A stretch of DNA of 64,000 nucleotides, taken from Nitrosomonas communis. Lineage in GTDB: Bacteria > Pseudomonadota > Gammaproteobacteria > Burkholderiales > Nitrosomonadaceae. The position numbers and the translations under genes are program-made. The stretch covers positions 1 to 64,000 of the forward strand of contig NZ_FOUB01000008.1 of NCBI RefSeq assembly GCF_900114745.1. Direction: 5' to 3'. The notes under the pieces are model-generated. The model was not told where the DNA came from. It worked only from the letters and a program-made list of their open reading frames with translations, and searched no databases. The number at the start of each line of letters is the position of its first letter. Position 1 is the stretch's first letter. Below are positions 40,414 through 47,545 of the stretch, piece by piece.

Positions 40414-40516
40414 ATTCCATTTCTAAATCAAAAAATGATGCGGAGGCGAGCTGCAGACAGTATAAATAATACGGCAAGGTGAAGCCGACAAAGTCAGTTT
40501 TGATTGAGAATGGAAT
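40414..40516 (-). repeat. ~103 bp MITE-like repeat, inverted copy between fadE and mlaD-like gene
   Basis: Begins ATTCCATTTCTAAATCAAAA and ends TTTTGATTGAGAATGGAAT, with the core in the opposite orientation (cagacagtataaataatacg). It fills the divergent promoter region between fadE and the MCE-domain gene. Bases 40290-40413 and 40517-40616 hold only leader sequence. Confidence 0.9.
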
Positions 40517-40616
40517 CAGATCATAAACAAAATAATAAGTGTCAATATCTCACTGACCGCTTCACTTGGTGTCATAATACCTACCTCTATCAGCAATTAT
40601 TTCATTAGGACTGTAA

Positions 40617-41525
40617 ATGGAAAACCGGGCCCATGCACTTGCAGCGGGTTTATTCGTCATTATCCTTAGCATGGCAGCGGCAGCTGCTATCATGTGGTTT
40701 AGTGACCAGAAGATACTGCATGACCACTATATTCTGGTATCGAAAGAAGGTTCCGTGGCAGGATTGAATCCTGAATCATCAGTTCGTTTTCGTGGTGTCC
40801 CTGTTGGCAAGGTCGAAAACATTAGGTTCGACCCGCAGAATCCGAACCTGATCTTAATACGCATCGCCGTGCGTAGCCATGTCGTTTTTCCAAAAAATAT
40901 CTATGCACAATTATCTACTCTGGGAATTACTGGACTTGCATTTATCGAAATGAATATTGAAGGTAAAGAACCTTCGGATGAGCACCTCTCCCCAGATGAA
41001 CGTATTCCTCTGCGCCCCTCTTTTGTCAAAGAACTTTCAACCTCACTGGAAGATTTACTCAATAATTCCAACCATGCCATCAAACGCATCAATTCTTTGT
41101 TAAACGAACAGAATCAGACGCAAATCTCTACTATCCTGACTAGTCTTGTACAAGCAATGCGCCGTTACGATAGTTTGGCAGATCAGCTACAATCAAGCAT
41201 TCAATCTCTACCAGAGTTAACTTCCGATGTTGGGCTTATGTTTAAGCAGACCAATCAGCTCTTTTCAGATGTCAATAAAAGCTTGGTAAAAATCAATCAA
41301 CAAAACGGCTTGGTAGATGGCTTGACACAGAATAGCCAGGAACTCACTGATACTTTGCTAAAATTACGAGAAGTCAGCACAGCCATTACAGAAAGCTCCT
41401 ACAATATCAACCGTATGATACTTAAATTAGAAGAACAGCCGCAAAGCTTGCTATTTGGTGCTCCTCCTACTGTACCCGGCCCCGGAGAAAACGGTTTTGT
41501 ACCGCCCCGGAAGATCATGCCATGA
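40617..41525 (+). CDS. MCE-domain lipid-transport protein, MlaD-like
   Basis: Inner-membrane anchored periplasmic substrate-binding protein of an Mla/Pqi-type lipid ABC transporter. Of 302 residues, 9-29 form the single membrane helix (AAGLFVIILSMAAAAAIMWF). The MCE domain follows at about 38-115 with GSVAGLNPESSVRFRGVPVGKV and the conserved LGITGLAFIEM. The C-terminal half is helical, polar and repeats in leucine-rich coiled-coil style, ending in a Pro-rich tail. It overlaps the next gene as ATGA. The ATPase and permease genes usually found immediately upstream are absent here. Confidence 0.88.
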   Translation: MENRAHALAAGLFVIILSMAAAAAIMWFSDQKILHDHYILVSKEGSVAGLNPESSVRFRGVPVGKVENIRFDPQNPNLILIRIAVRSHVVFPKNIYAQLSTLGITGLAFIEMNIEGKEPSDEHLSPDERIPLRPSFVKELSTSLEDLLNNSNHAIKRINSLLNEQNQTQISTILTSLVQAMRRYDSLADQLQSSIQSLPELTSDVGLMFKQTNQLFSDVNKSLVKINQQNGLVDGLTQNSQELTDTLLKLREVSTAITESSYNINRMILKLEEQPQSLLFGAPPTVPGPGENGFVPPRKIMP

Positions 41526-42169
41526 TTAAATTCGCTATTGTATTTTTATTGCTTGCTGGCTGTTCGCTAACACCGCAAAAAAATTCTCCAGTAACCGTCT
41601 ATGATTTTGGCCTTCAACGCCCTGCAGGACATAACAATCCAATTCCCTTTAACACAAGCATTTTTATAGCAGAGATTAAAGCTCCTATATGGTTGGATAA
41701 CTCAGCAATTCAGTATCGACTTGCCTACCATGATCAGGCACGATCCTATGCCTATGCTAACAGCCGTTGGGCTGCCTCACCAGCAAAGCTGCTTACTCTG
41801 CGAATTAAAGATCACCTTATTACCCAGAATGGTATGATCAGTAGTCATGACGGCTTAAAGGCAGACTATACTTTGTACATCGAACTAGTGGAATTTACTC
41901 AGGTATTTGATAAGCCAGACAATAGCCTGGCTATTATTCGATTGCGCGCAAGCCTGATCGAACGAAATTCGCGCCTATTACTCGCTCAAGAAAACTTTTG
42001 TAGCGAACAAGCGGCTCCTTCAGCTGATGCGGCTGGCGCGGTCGCTGCTTTGATCTCAGCAAGTGATTCTGTATCGGATAAGTTAAGCCAATGGCTTAGC
42101 GATTATCTGACAAAGAATAAAAGAAATGTATCAGGGTCACCTCTCATTCCATTTCTAAATCAAAACTGA
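41522..42169 (+). CDS. ABC-type transport auxiliary lipoprotein (PqiC/YmbA-like)
   Basis: A lipoprotein of 215 residues with signal MIKFAIVFLLLAGCS and lipobox LLLAGC, Cys at 14. The mature part has YDFGLQRPAG, IAEIKAPIWLDNSAIQYRL and YANSRWAASPAKLL, the pattern of the ABC_trans_aux (PqiC) family, which anchors MCE tubes to the outer membrane. Its ATG overlaps the mlaD-like stop by 4 bases, so the two are coupled. The last eight residues (LIPFLNQN) and the stop codon are encoded by the left end of a MITE-like repeat, so the original C-terminus was probably replaced. Confidence 0.85.
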   Translation: MIKFAIVFLLLAGCSLTPQKNSPVTVYDFGLQRPAGHNNPIPFNTSIFIAEIKAPIWLDNSAIQYRLAYHDQARSYAYANSRWAASPAKLLTLRIKDHLITQNGMISSHDGLKADYTLYIELVEFTQVFDKPDNSLAIIRLRASLIERNSRLLLAQENFCSEQAAPSADAAGAVAALISASDSVSDKLSQWLSDYLTKNKRNVSGSPLIPFLNQN

Positions 42170-42248
42170 CTTTGTCAGCTTCACCTTGCCGTATTATTGA
42201 TACTGTCTGCGGCTCACCTTGGCGCCATTTTTGATTTGTAAATGGAAT
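42146..42248 (+). repeat. ~103 bp MITE-like repeat overlapping the 3' end of the lipoprotein gene
   Basis: Left end ATTCCATTTCTAAATCAAAA, right end TTTTGATTTGTAAATGGAAT; one mismatch in 20. The left 24 bases are translated as the end of the PqiC-like lipoprotein, and the TGA at 42167-42169 lies inside the repeat. The core matches the copies at 12161 and 34699 in the same orientation. Confidence 0.92.
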
Positions 42249-42530
42249 ATTAGGGATAAATAAAATAAACAATTAAGCAGTTTATTTCAGCCTTTATCAG
42301 TTTTTTTATTTCTACCGTAGAAATTTTTGCCAATTCTAAAAAAGCATTTTTAACCAATGTATACAGAGAGGAGATAGATTCTAGCCAGGAGAGAAAGGGC
42401 TGTTCTTTCTTCAAAAATCCATTTCACCCACTGGATGATTGCTTCGTTCAACCGTAAAACCTATATAATTCCATGCTTACGATAGATTTTATAGATTCAG
42501 CCAAAAGAAATAGGATTAACAAAATTTCAT

Positions 42531-42559
42531 TTCACATCTCTCTATGACGCGCTTATGAT
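42531..42559 (+). promoter_or_regulatory. Sigma70-type promoter for lptM-lysA
   Basis: TTCACA at 42531-42536 and TATGAT at 42554-42559 are separated by 17 bases; each differs from consensus at one position. The predicted start site falls near 42566, about 26 bases before the lptM GTG. The rest of 42249-42591 has no gene that I can support. Confidence 0.6.
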
Positions 42560-42591
42560 AATATCCGTCACTTTTAACTTTTATACATCTC

Positions 42592-42732
42592 GTGCGCCTA
42601 CTGTATATCGCTGCTTTCATATCTTTCTGGCTGACTGCTTGTGGAACAAAAGGGCCGCTCTATCTTCCCCCCAAAGAATCTCCTCCAGCATCACAACCGT
42701 CTGAGGAGACAGAGACACAAAAAAATCAATGA
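42592..42732 (+). CDS. lptM: LptM-type small lipoprotein (YifL family)
   Basis: A 46-residue lipoprotein too short for usual ORF cut-offs. It begins at GTG with RLLYIAAFISFWLTACGTKGP, the lipobox LTAC being followed by the GTKGPLYLPP block that defines the LptM/YifL family, then a Pro/Ser/Glu-rich tail. Its TGA overlaps the lysA ATG as ATGA, which is the usual lptM-lysA linkage in proteobacteria. The family member in E. coli assists disulfide maturation of LptD in LPS transport. Confidence 0.88.
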   Translation: MRLLYIAAFISFWLTACGTKGPLYLPPKESPPASQPSEETETQKNQ

Positions 42733-43988
42733 GCAAATTCATATCATTTACTTATAATCATGATCAACTTTTCGCCGAATCGGCTTCCTTGATCGAGATT
42801 GCCAAAGAATTCGGCACGCCCTGCTATGTTTATTCGCGCGCCGCATTGGTTGCGGCTTATCAAGAATTCAATCGCGCCTTCGCTGGACGGGATCATCTCA
42901 TTTGCTACGCAGTCAAAGCCAACTCCAATCTAGCCATCCTCAATATTCTTGCCTGTCTAGGGAGTGGTTTTGATATTGTTTCCGGCGGCGAATTACAACG
43001 AGTATTAAAAGCTGGTGGAGATCCCCAAAAAATTGTGTTTTCAGGTGTGGGGAAGAATCAGGATGAAATGCGTATGGCACTTACTGCAGGCATCCTTTGT
43101 TTCAATGTCGAATCAGAAATGGAGCTACTGAGTCTTAACCAACTTGCAAAGGAAATGGATAAAATTGCGCCAGTAAGCCTTCGAGTTAACCCCGACGTTG
43201 ATGCTAAAACTCATCCTTATATCTCGACGGGCCTCAAAGAAAATAAATTCGGTATTCCCATGGCGGAAGCAGAGCGAATTTATCATACTGCTGCACATGA
43301 ACTTCCTCACGTTCGCATCACCGGCCTGGATTGCCATATTGGCTCGCAGCTCACCGAAATCGACCCATTCATTGAAGCCAGTAATAAAATGCTGGCTCTA
43401 CTGGATCGTCTGGAGAAACAAGGAATATGTATTGAACATCTGGATCTGGGCGGTGGACTGGGTATAAGTTATAGCCAGGAATCGCCTCCATCAATCAAAG
43501 ATTATGTCACCGCGTTATGTAACAGTGTTGGTCAACGTAAGCAACGCATACTTATTGAGCCTGGCCGCTCATTAGTTGGCAATACTGGCTTATTATTGAC
43601 GCGTGTGGAATATCTTAAACATGCTCCCCATCGAAATTTTGCTATTGTAGACGCTGCAATGAATGATCTGATGCGCCCAGCGCTGTACGATGCATACCAC
43701 GAGATATTGCCGGTCGTTAAAAAGTCTAGTGAAGTTAATAATACTTACCAGGTGGTCGGGCCTGTCTGTGAGACGGGAGATTTTCTCGGACACGATCGCC
43801 AGCTAAGCTTAACCAAAGATGATTTACTGGCTGTCATGTCAGCCGGGGCCTATGGAATGAGTATGAGTTCAAATTACAATACTCGGCCACGGGCAGCAGA
43901 AATCATGGTGGATGGTCATGCTATCCATTTGATTCGTGCACGGGAAACAGTAGAACAACTTATTGCTTCTGAAAAGATACTGGACTGA
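42729..43988 (+). CDS. lysA: Diaminopimelate decarboxylase
   Basis: PLP enzyme making L-lysine from meso-diaminopimelate, the last step of lysine synthesis. Of 419 residues, the PLP lysine lies in ICYAVKANSNLAIL near residue 62. Further conserved parts are SGGELQRVLKAGG, GLDCHIGSQLTE near residue 200, LDLGGGLGISY, EPGRSLVGNTG, and the active-site Cys in VVGPVCETGDFLG near residue 350. The end MSSNYNTRPRAAEIMV is standard. It is translationally coupled to lptM. Confidence 0.97.
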   Translation: MSKFISFTYNHDQLFAESASLIEIAKEFGTPCYVYSRAALVAAYQEFNRAFAGRDHLICYAVKANSNLAILNILACLGSGFDIVSGGELQRVLKAGGDPQKIVFSGVGKNQDEMRMALTAGILCFNVESEMELLSLNQLAKEMDKIAPVSLRVNPDVDAKTHPYISTGLKENKFGIPMAEAERIYHTAAHELPHVRITGLDCHIGSQLTEIDPFIEASNKMLALLDRLEKQGICIEHLDLGGGLGISYSQESPPSIKDYVTALCNSVGQRKQRILIEPGRSLVGNTGLLLTRVEYLKHAPHRNFAIVDAAMNDLMRPALYDAYHEILPVVKKSSEVNNTYQVVGPVCETGDFLGHDRQLSLTKDDLLAVMSAGAYGMSMSSNYNTRPRAAEIMVDGHAIHLIRARETVEQLIASEKILD

Positions 43989-44053
43989 AATCAGCTATGA
44001 ATCAGTATAAATAAACATATTGTTTTTTCACAGTTAGCTGCCTAGATCGATTT

Positions 44054-45115
44054 ATGACGACTTATACCATGGCCCACCCTGCCAGCATTGAAGATAATCG
44101 CTACCAGGAACGCATTTTGCAGGGGGTTTCCCGTACCTTTGCGCTAACGATCCCACAACTTCCCCCCTCACTCTATCCAGTCATCGGCAATGCTTATTTA
44201 TTGTGCCGTATTGTGGATACCGTGGAAGACGATAATGGCTTATCCTCTGAGCAAACTCGCACGTTTGCCGAAATGTTTATCCAGGTCGTCAGCGGAAATG
44301 TCGCAGCTGAAGCATTCGCAGAAGCATTATTTCCCCTGCTTTCTGATCATACCATTCCTGCCGAACATGACCTGATCAAAAACACGCCTGCTGTCATCCG
44401 CATCACACATAGCTTTAATCCTACTCAACGCAAGGCATTGGAGCGTTGTGTTCGTATTATGGGGCAAGGTATGGCTGATTATCAGGATACCGAGTCACTA
44501 GCAGGATTAAAGGATTTAGCAGCCCTGAATCGGTATTGTTACCACGTTGCAGGAGTTGTAGGAGAAATGTTGACCGAATTGTTTTGTGATTATTCGGAAG
44601 AAATCAACCTTAACAAATCCGCTCTCATGAAATTGGCCATTTCATTCGGCCAGGGGCTGCAAATGACCAATATCCTGAAAGATATCTGGGAAGATAGAAA
44701 GCGCGGCGCATGCTGGTTGCCGCAAGATATCTTCAGAGAAAAAGGATTTGATCTTAATGAGCTGCAACCAGGATGTACAGATCCGCGATTTGATGAGGGT
44801 CTTGGCGTATTAATTGGCATTGCCAAAGCTCATTTACGCAATGCGCTGGCTTATACCTGCATGATTCCGCCCAGGGAAACGGGGATACGCCGCTTCTGCC
44901 TGTGGGCACTGGGTATGGCCGTTCTGACGCTGAATAAAATCAATCAAAATCGTTTTTTCATTGAGGGCGACCAAGTCAAGATTTCGCGCAAGAGTGTCAA
45001 AGCTACTGTGCTGATTACCAGTGCATTAGCCAACCAGGATTGGGCATTGCAACGGATGTTTGAATTGACTTCGCGACATCTGCCAGAAGTTGATATTCTG
45101 GGTAAAAAAGTGTAG
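44054..45115 (+). CDS. Squalene synthase (eukaryotic/SQS-like single-enzyme type)
   Basis: Joins two farnesyl diphosphates to squalene with NADPH, giving the substrate of Shc. The 353-residue protein is longer than HpnC or HpnD (about 280-300). The first Asp-rich motif is RIVDTVEDD near residue 60, which matches the ALDTVEDD of squalene synthases; the conserved YCYHVAGVVGEMLTELF lies near 165, and the second Asp motif is QMTNILKDIWEDRKRG near 207. These features fit the SQS type rather than the three-enzyme HpnCDE route. It starts 65 bases after lysA and precedes hpnA. Phytoene synthase is the main alternative. Confidence 0.83.
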   Translation: MTTYTMAHPASIEDNRYQERILQGVSRTFALTIPQLPPSLYPVIGNAYLLCRIVDTVEDDNGLSSEQTRTFAEMFIQVVSGNVAAEAFAEALFPLLSDHTIPAEHDLIKNTPAVIRITHSFNPTQRKALERCVRIMGQGMADYQDTESLAGLKDLAALNRYCYHVAGVVGEMLTELFCDYSEEINLNKSALMKLAISFGQGLQMTNILKDIWEDRKRGACWLPQDIFREKGFDLNELQPGCTDPRFDEGLGVLIGIAKAHLRNALAYTCMIPPRETGIRRFCLWALGMAVLTLNKINQNRFFIEGDQVKISRKSVKATVLITSALANQDWALQRMFELTSRHLPEVDILGKKV

Positions 45116-45140
45116 AAGAATTTAATATCACTCTCTTATA

Positions 45141-45243
45141 ATTCCATTTCCAAATCAAAAATGACGCGAAGGTGAACCGCTGACAGTATCAATAATACGG
45201 CAGGGAAATGTCGGCAAAGTCAGTTTTGATTTACAAATGGAAT
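45141..45243 (-). repeat. ~103 bp MITE-like repeat, inverted copy between squalene synthase and hpnA
   Basis: Ends are ATTCCATTTCCAAATCAAAA and TTTTGATTTACAAATGGAAT, with the core in inverse orientation (gacagtatcaataatacggc). It stands between two rightward hopanoid genes, so it is either transcribed with them or separates their transcripts. Confidence 0.9.
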
Positions 45244-45307
45244 AACAGGATGGGGAGAACGAAAATAAGCTTAACTTGATATTTTCTCTAATGATTTAAG
45301 GTCCACT

Positions 45308-46294
45308 ATGAAATCTCTGGTAACGGGTGCAAATGGTTTCGTTGGTTCAGCCGTGGTTAGATGCTTATTAGCAGCCGGTCATGAGGTCCGTGCATTCGTC
45401 AGGCCAGGAAGTGATCGGCGCAATGTGATGAAACTCCCCATCGAGATCGCAGAAGGCGATCTACGCGATGCCACCTCATTAAAGCGTGCGGTAACAGGTT
45501 GCCACTATCTGTTCCATGTCGCAGCAGATTACCGCTTGTGGGTCCCTAATCCGGCTATTATGTACGATATCAATGTCAATGGTACCAAAGCGCTGATCCT
45601 TGCAGGCGCTGAAGCTGGCATGGATCGCATGGTATATACCAGTAGCGTAGCTACTTTGGGATTGAATTCAAACAGCGAGCCCGCTGATGAAGAAACCCCC
45701 TCCAATTTGGCATCGATTGCTGGACACTACAAGCGTTCCAAATTTCTGGCTGAGCAAATGGTGCAACAACTCGTGCGCGAGCATCAGCTTCCGTTAGTCA
45801 TTGTCAATCCATCCACCCCAATCGGTCCACGCGATGTCAAACCCACTCCTACAGGACGCATTGTGCTCGACACGCTGCGCGGGAAAATGCCGGCCTATGT
45901 CGATACCGGACTTAATGTCGCCCATGTTGATGACATTGCGCATGGCCATCTGCTGGCTTACAAAAAGGGGAAGTGCGGAGAACGTTATATTCTGGGCGGT
46001 GATAACATGACGTTGCTGCAAATTCTCCAGACCATCGATGACATCACGGGTAAGCCCACCAAGCGCAGAAGCATCCCGGTGAAGCTGATGCTTCCGCTCG
46101 CGCATACTATGGAGATGGTTGCCAAAATCACCAAAACCGAACCTCGCGCTACTGTTGATAGTATTCAAATGGCCAAAAAGAAAATGTTTTTTTCTAGCGC
46201 CAAGGCTGCACGTGAACTGGGGTATCAATCCCGCCCCGCTGTGGGAGCGATTCAAGATGCCATTGATTGGTTTAAGAATGCAAATTATTGTTAA
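45308..46294 (+). CDS. hpnA: Hopanoid-associated sugar epimerase HpnA
   Basis: Extended SDR of 328 residues with TGANGFVGSAVVRCLL near residue 7, HVAADYRLWVPNP near residue 71, YTSSVATLG with the catalytic serine near 112 and the catalytic pair in YKRSKFLAEQ near 145. NPSTPIGPRDVKPTPTGRIV and GERYILGGDNMTL are characteristic of HpnA. The sugar or hopanoid intermediate it acts on has not been firmly settled. Second, better HpnA match of the window; its paralogue is at 6336. Its stop is only 3 bases from the 3' end of the converging RNA methyltransferase gene. Confidence 0.9.
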   Translation: MKSLVTGANGFVGSAVVRCLLAAGHEVRAFVRPGSDRRNVMKLPIEIAEGDLRDATSLKRAVTGCHYLFHVAADYRLWVPNPAIMYDINVNGTKALILAGAEAGMDRMVYTSSVATLGLNSNSEPADEETPSNLASIAGHYKRSKFLAEQMVQQLVREHQLPLVIVNPSTPIGPRDVKPTPTGRIVLDTLRGKMPAYVDTGLNVAHVDDIAHGHLLAYKKGKCGERYILGGDNMTLLQILQTIDDITGKPTKRRSIPVKLMLPLAHTMEMVAKITKTEPRATVDSIQMAKKKMFFSSAKAARELGYQSRPAVGAIQDAIDWFKNANYC

Positions 46295-46297
46295 GAG

Positions 46298-47446
46298 TTA
46301 TTTTCTTAATACCGCGAGTGTTTCCACATGGGGCGTATGAGGAAATAAATCGACCAGCTGAATCTCGGCAATCGACCAGCCTTTTTTTGAAAAAGACCAA
46401 GCATCGCGGGCAAATGTTTCAGGATCGCAGGAAATGTAATAAATCGTCTTCAACGAAACAAAATGCTCAAAAAAACCCTTCATGTTTTTGAGCCCTGCAC
46501 GCGGTGGATCGAGTACGAGGGTATCGGCATCAGCAATACTCTTTCTCAAAATCTTCCAGATAAAGGGTTTAAACAGATCAATGGGGCGCGCATCCACTTT
46601 GGGCAGATTCTTTGCGCGGAGCTGCTTGATGGCATCGAGCCCTGATTCATACGCAATCATTTCGCTGCATCCCGATTCAGCAATTACTTCGGTGAAATTA
46701 CCTGATCCACAAAATAACTCGATGACTTTACCAACACAGGGATTTTCATTGAGTTTGCTACGCAGCCAGGATTTGATCCATTCATTTTGTGTACTATTCC
46801 CCTGCTTAAACGGTCGTTTCTGATTGAGTTGAACATTTTCAGCTGGCAAATCATCATCGACATCAATGAAATTCCAATCATAGCCAGCGCCAGGTGCCCA
46901 ATCTTCGCGCGGCAAACTCTTGAGCATTCCTTGCAGAAGATTTCTACACGCATCGTTCAGCGTGATACAATCACCAACCGGTGCGATTTTATGGGAGCCC
47001 TCAGCCACAAAACCCAATTTCTCACCATCAGTTTTCACCTGAAAGCGATTGCGATAGCCATATAAAAAAGGGGAAGGATGCACTGGAGGGATGTTCCATT
47101 GCTCCACATCGAACCCGATTCTCTTCATGGCATAAATCAAACGGTTTCGTTTTTGCTCAAGCTGACTTTCATAATCCGCAATCATCCAGGGACAGCCCGA
47201 ACAAGAATCCTCATTGACACCAAGGAAAGCACAGGCAGGCTGCTGCCTTTGGTCAGATGGCTTAATGAGCTGAACAAGCCTGGCATAGCCATACTTCTTA
47301 TTATTCAACGGTCGGTCGATAACTTCAAATTCACCCAAATCTCCCGGCCATGTGCCAAACACAAAATAGGAAATATTTTCCTCTTCGCTTTTAACTACCC
47401 CTAGCCCTTTTTGTGACAAATGGGTCACTTCCCCCGTGAATTTCAT
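46298..47446 (-). CDS. RNA 5-methyluridine methyltransferase, TrmA/RlmC/RlmD family
   Basis: A 382-residue SAM enzyme that methylates uracil C5 in rRNA or tRNA. The N-terminal TRAM-like domain (about 1-60) is followed by the iron-sulfur ligands CAFLGVNEDSCSGCPWM. FKQGNSTQNEWIKSWL corresponds to the family's F-x-Q-x-N block, GKVIELFCGSGNFTEVIAE is the SAM site, LVLDPPRAGLKNM the DPPR motif, and the nucleophilic Cys lies in IYYISCDPETFARD. Ends HVETLAVLRK. RlmD is the nearest guess because of the Fe-S site; the target base is inferred. No terminator separates it from converging hpnA. Confidence 0.87.
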   Translation of the reverse strand: MKFTGEVTHLSQKGLGVVKSEEENISYFVFGTWPGDLGEFEVIDRPLNNKKYGYARLVQLIKPSDQRQQPACAFLGVNEDSCSGCPWMIADYESQLEQKRNRLIYAMKRIGFDVEQWNIPPVHPSPFLYGYRNRFQVKTDGEKLGFVAEGSHKIAPVGDCITLNDACRNLLQGMLKSLPREDWAPGAGYDWNFIDVDDDLPAENVQLNQKRPFKQGNSTQNEWIKSWLRSKLNENPCVGKVIELFCGSGNFTEVIAESGCSEMIAYESGLDAIKQLRAKNLPKVDARPIDLFKPFIWKILRKSIADADTLVLDPPRAGLKNMKGFFEHFVSLKTIYYISCDPETFARDAWSFSKKGWSIAEIQLVDLFPHTPHVETLAVLRK

Positions 47447-47545
47447 CTGATCAGATGTTATAGGATTAAACCGCTAAAATTGATTTTTAGCAGCGCCTTG
47501 ATATTGGAGCAAACTCTTGAATTCTGCATGTGTGTTCTTACAATC

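Noticed and set aside
40414..40516. Reading the inverted-repeat copies as plain rho-independent terminators
   Set aside because: Their conserved, asymmetric 60-bp core and placement in a divergent promoter region do not fit simple terminators, though the ends may stop transcription.
272..45243. Target-site duplications of the ~103 bp repeats
   Set aside because: Bases flanking the five good copies do not show a consistent direct repeat, so no TSD is claimed.
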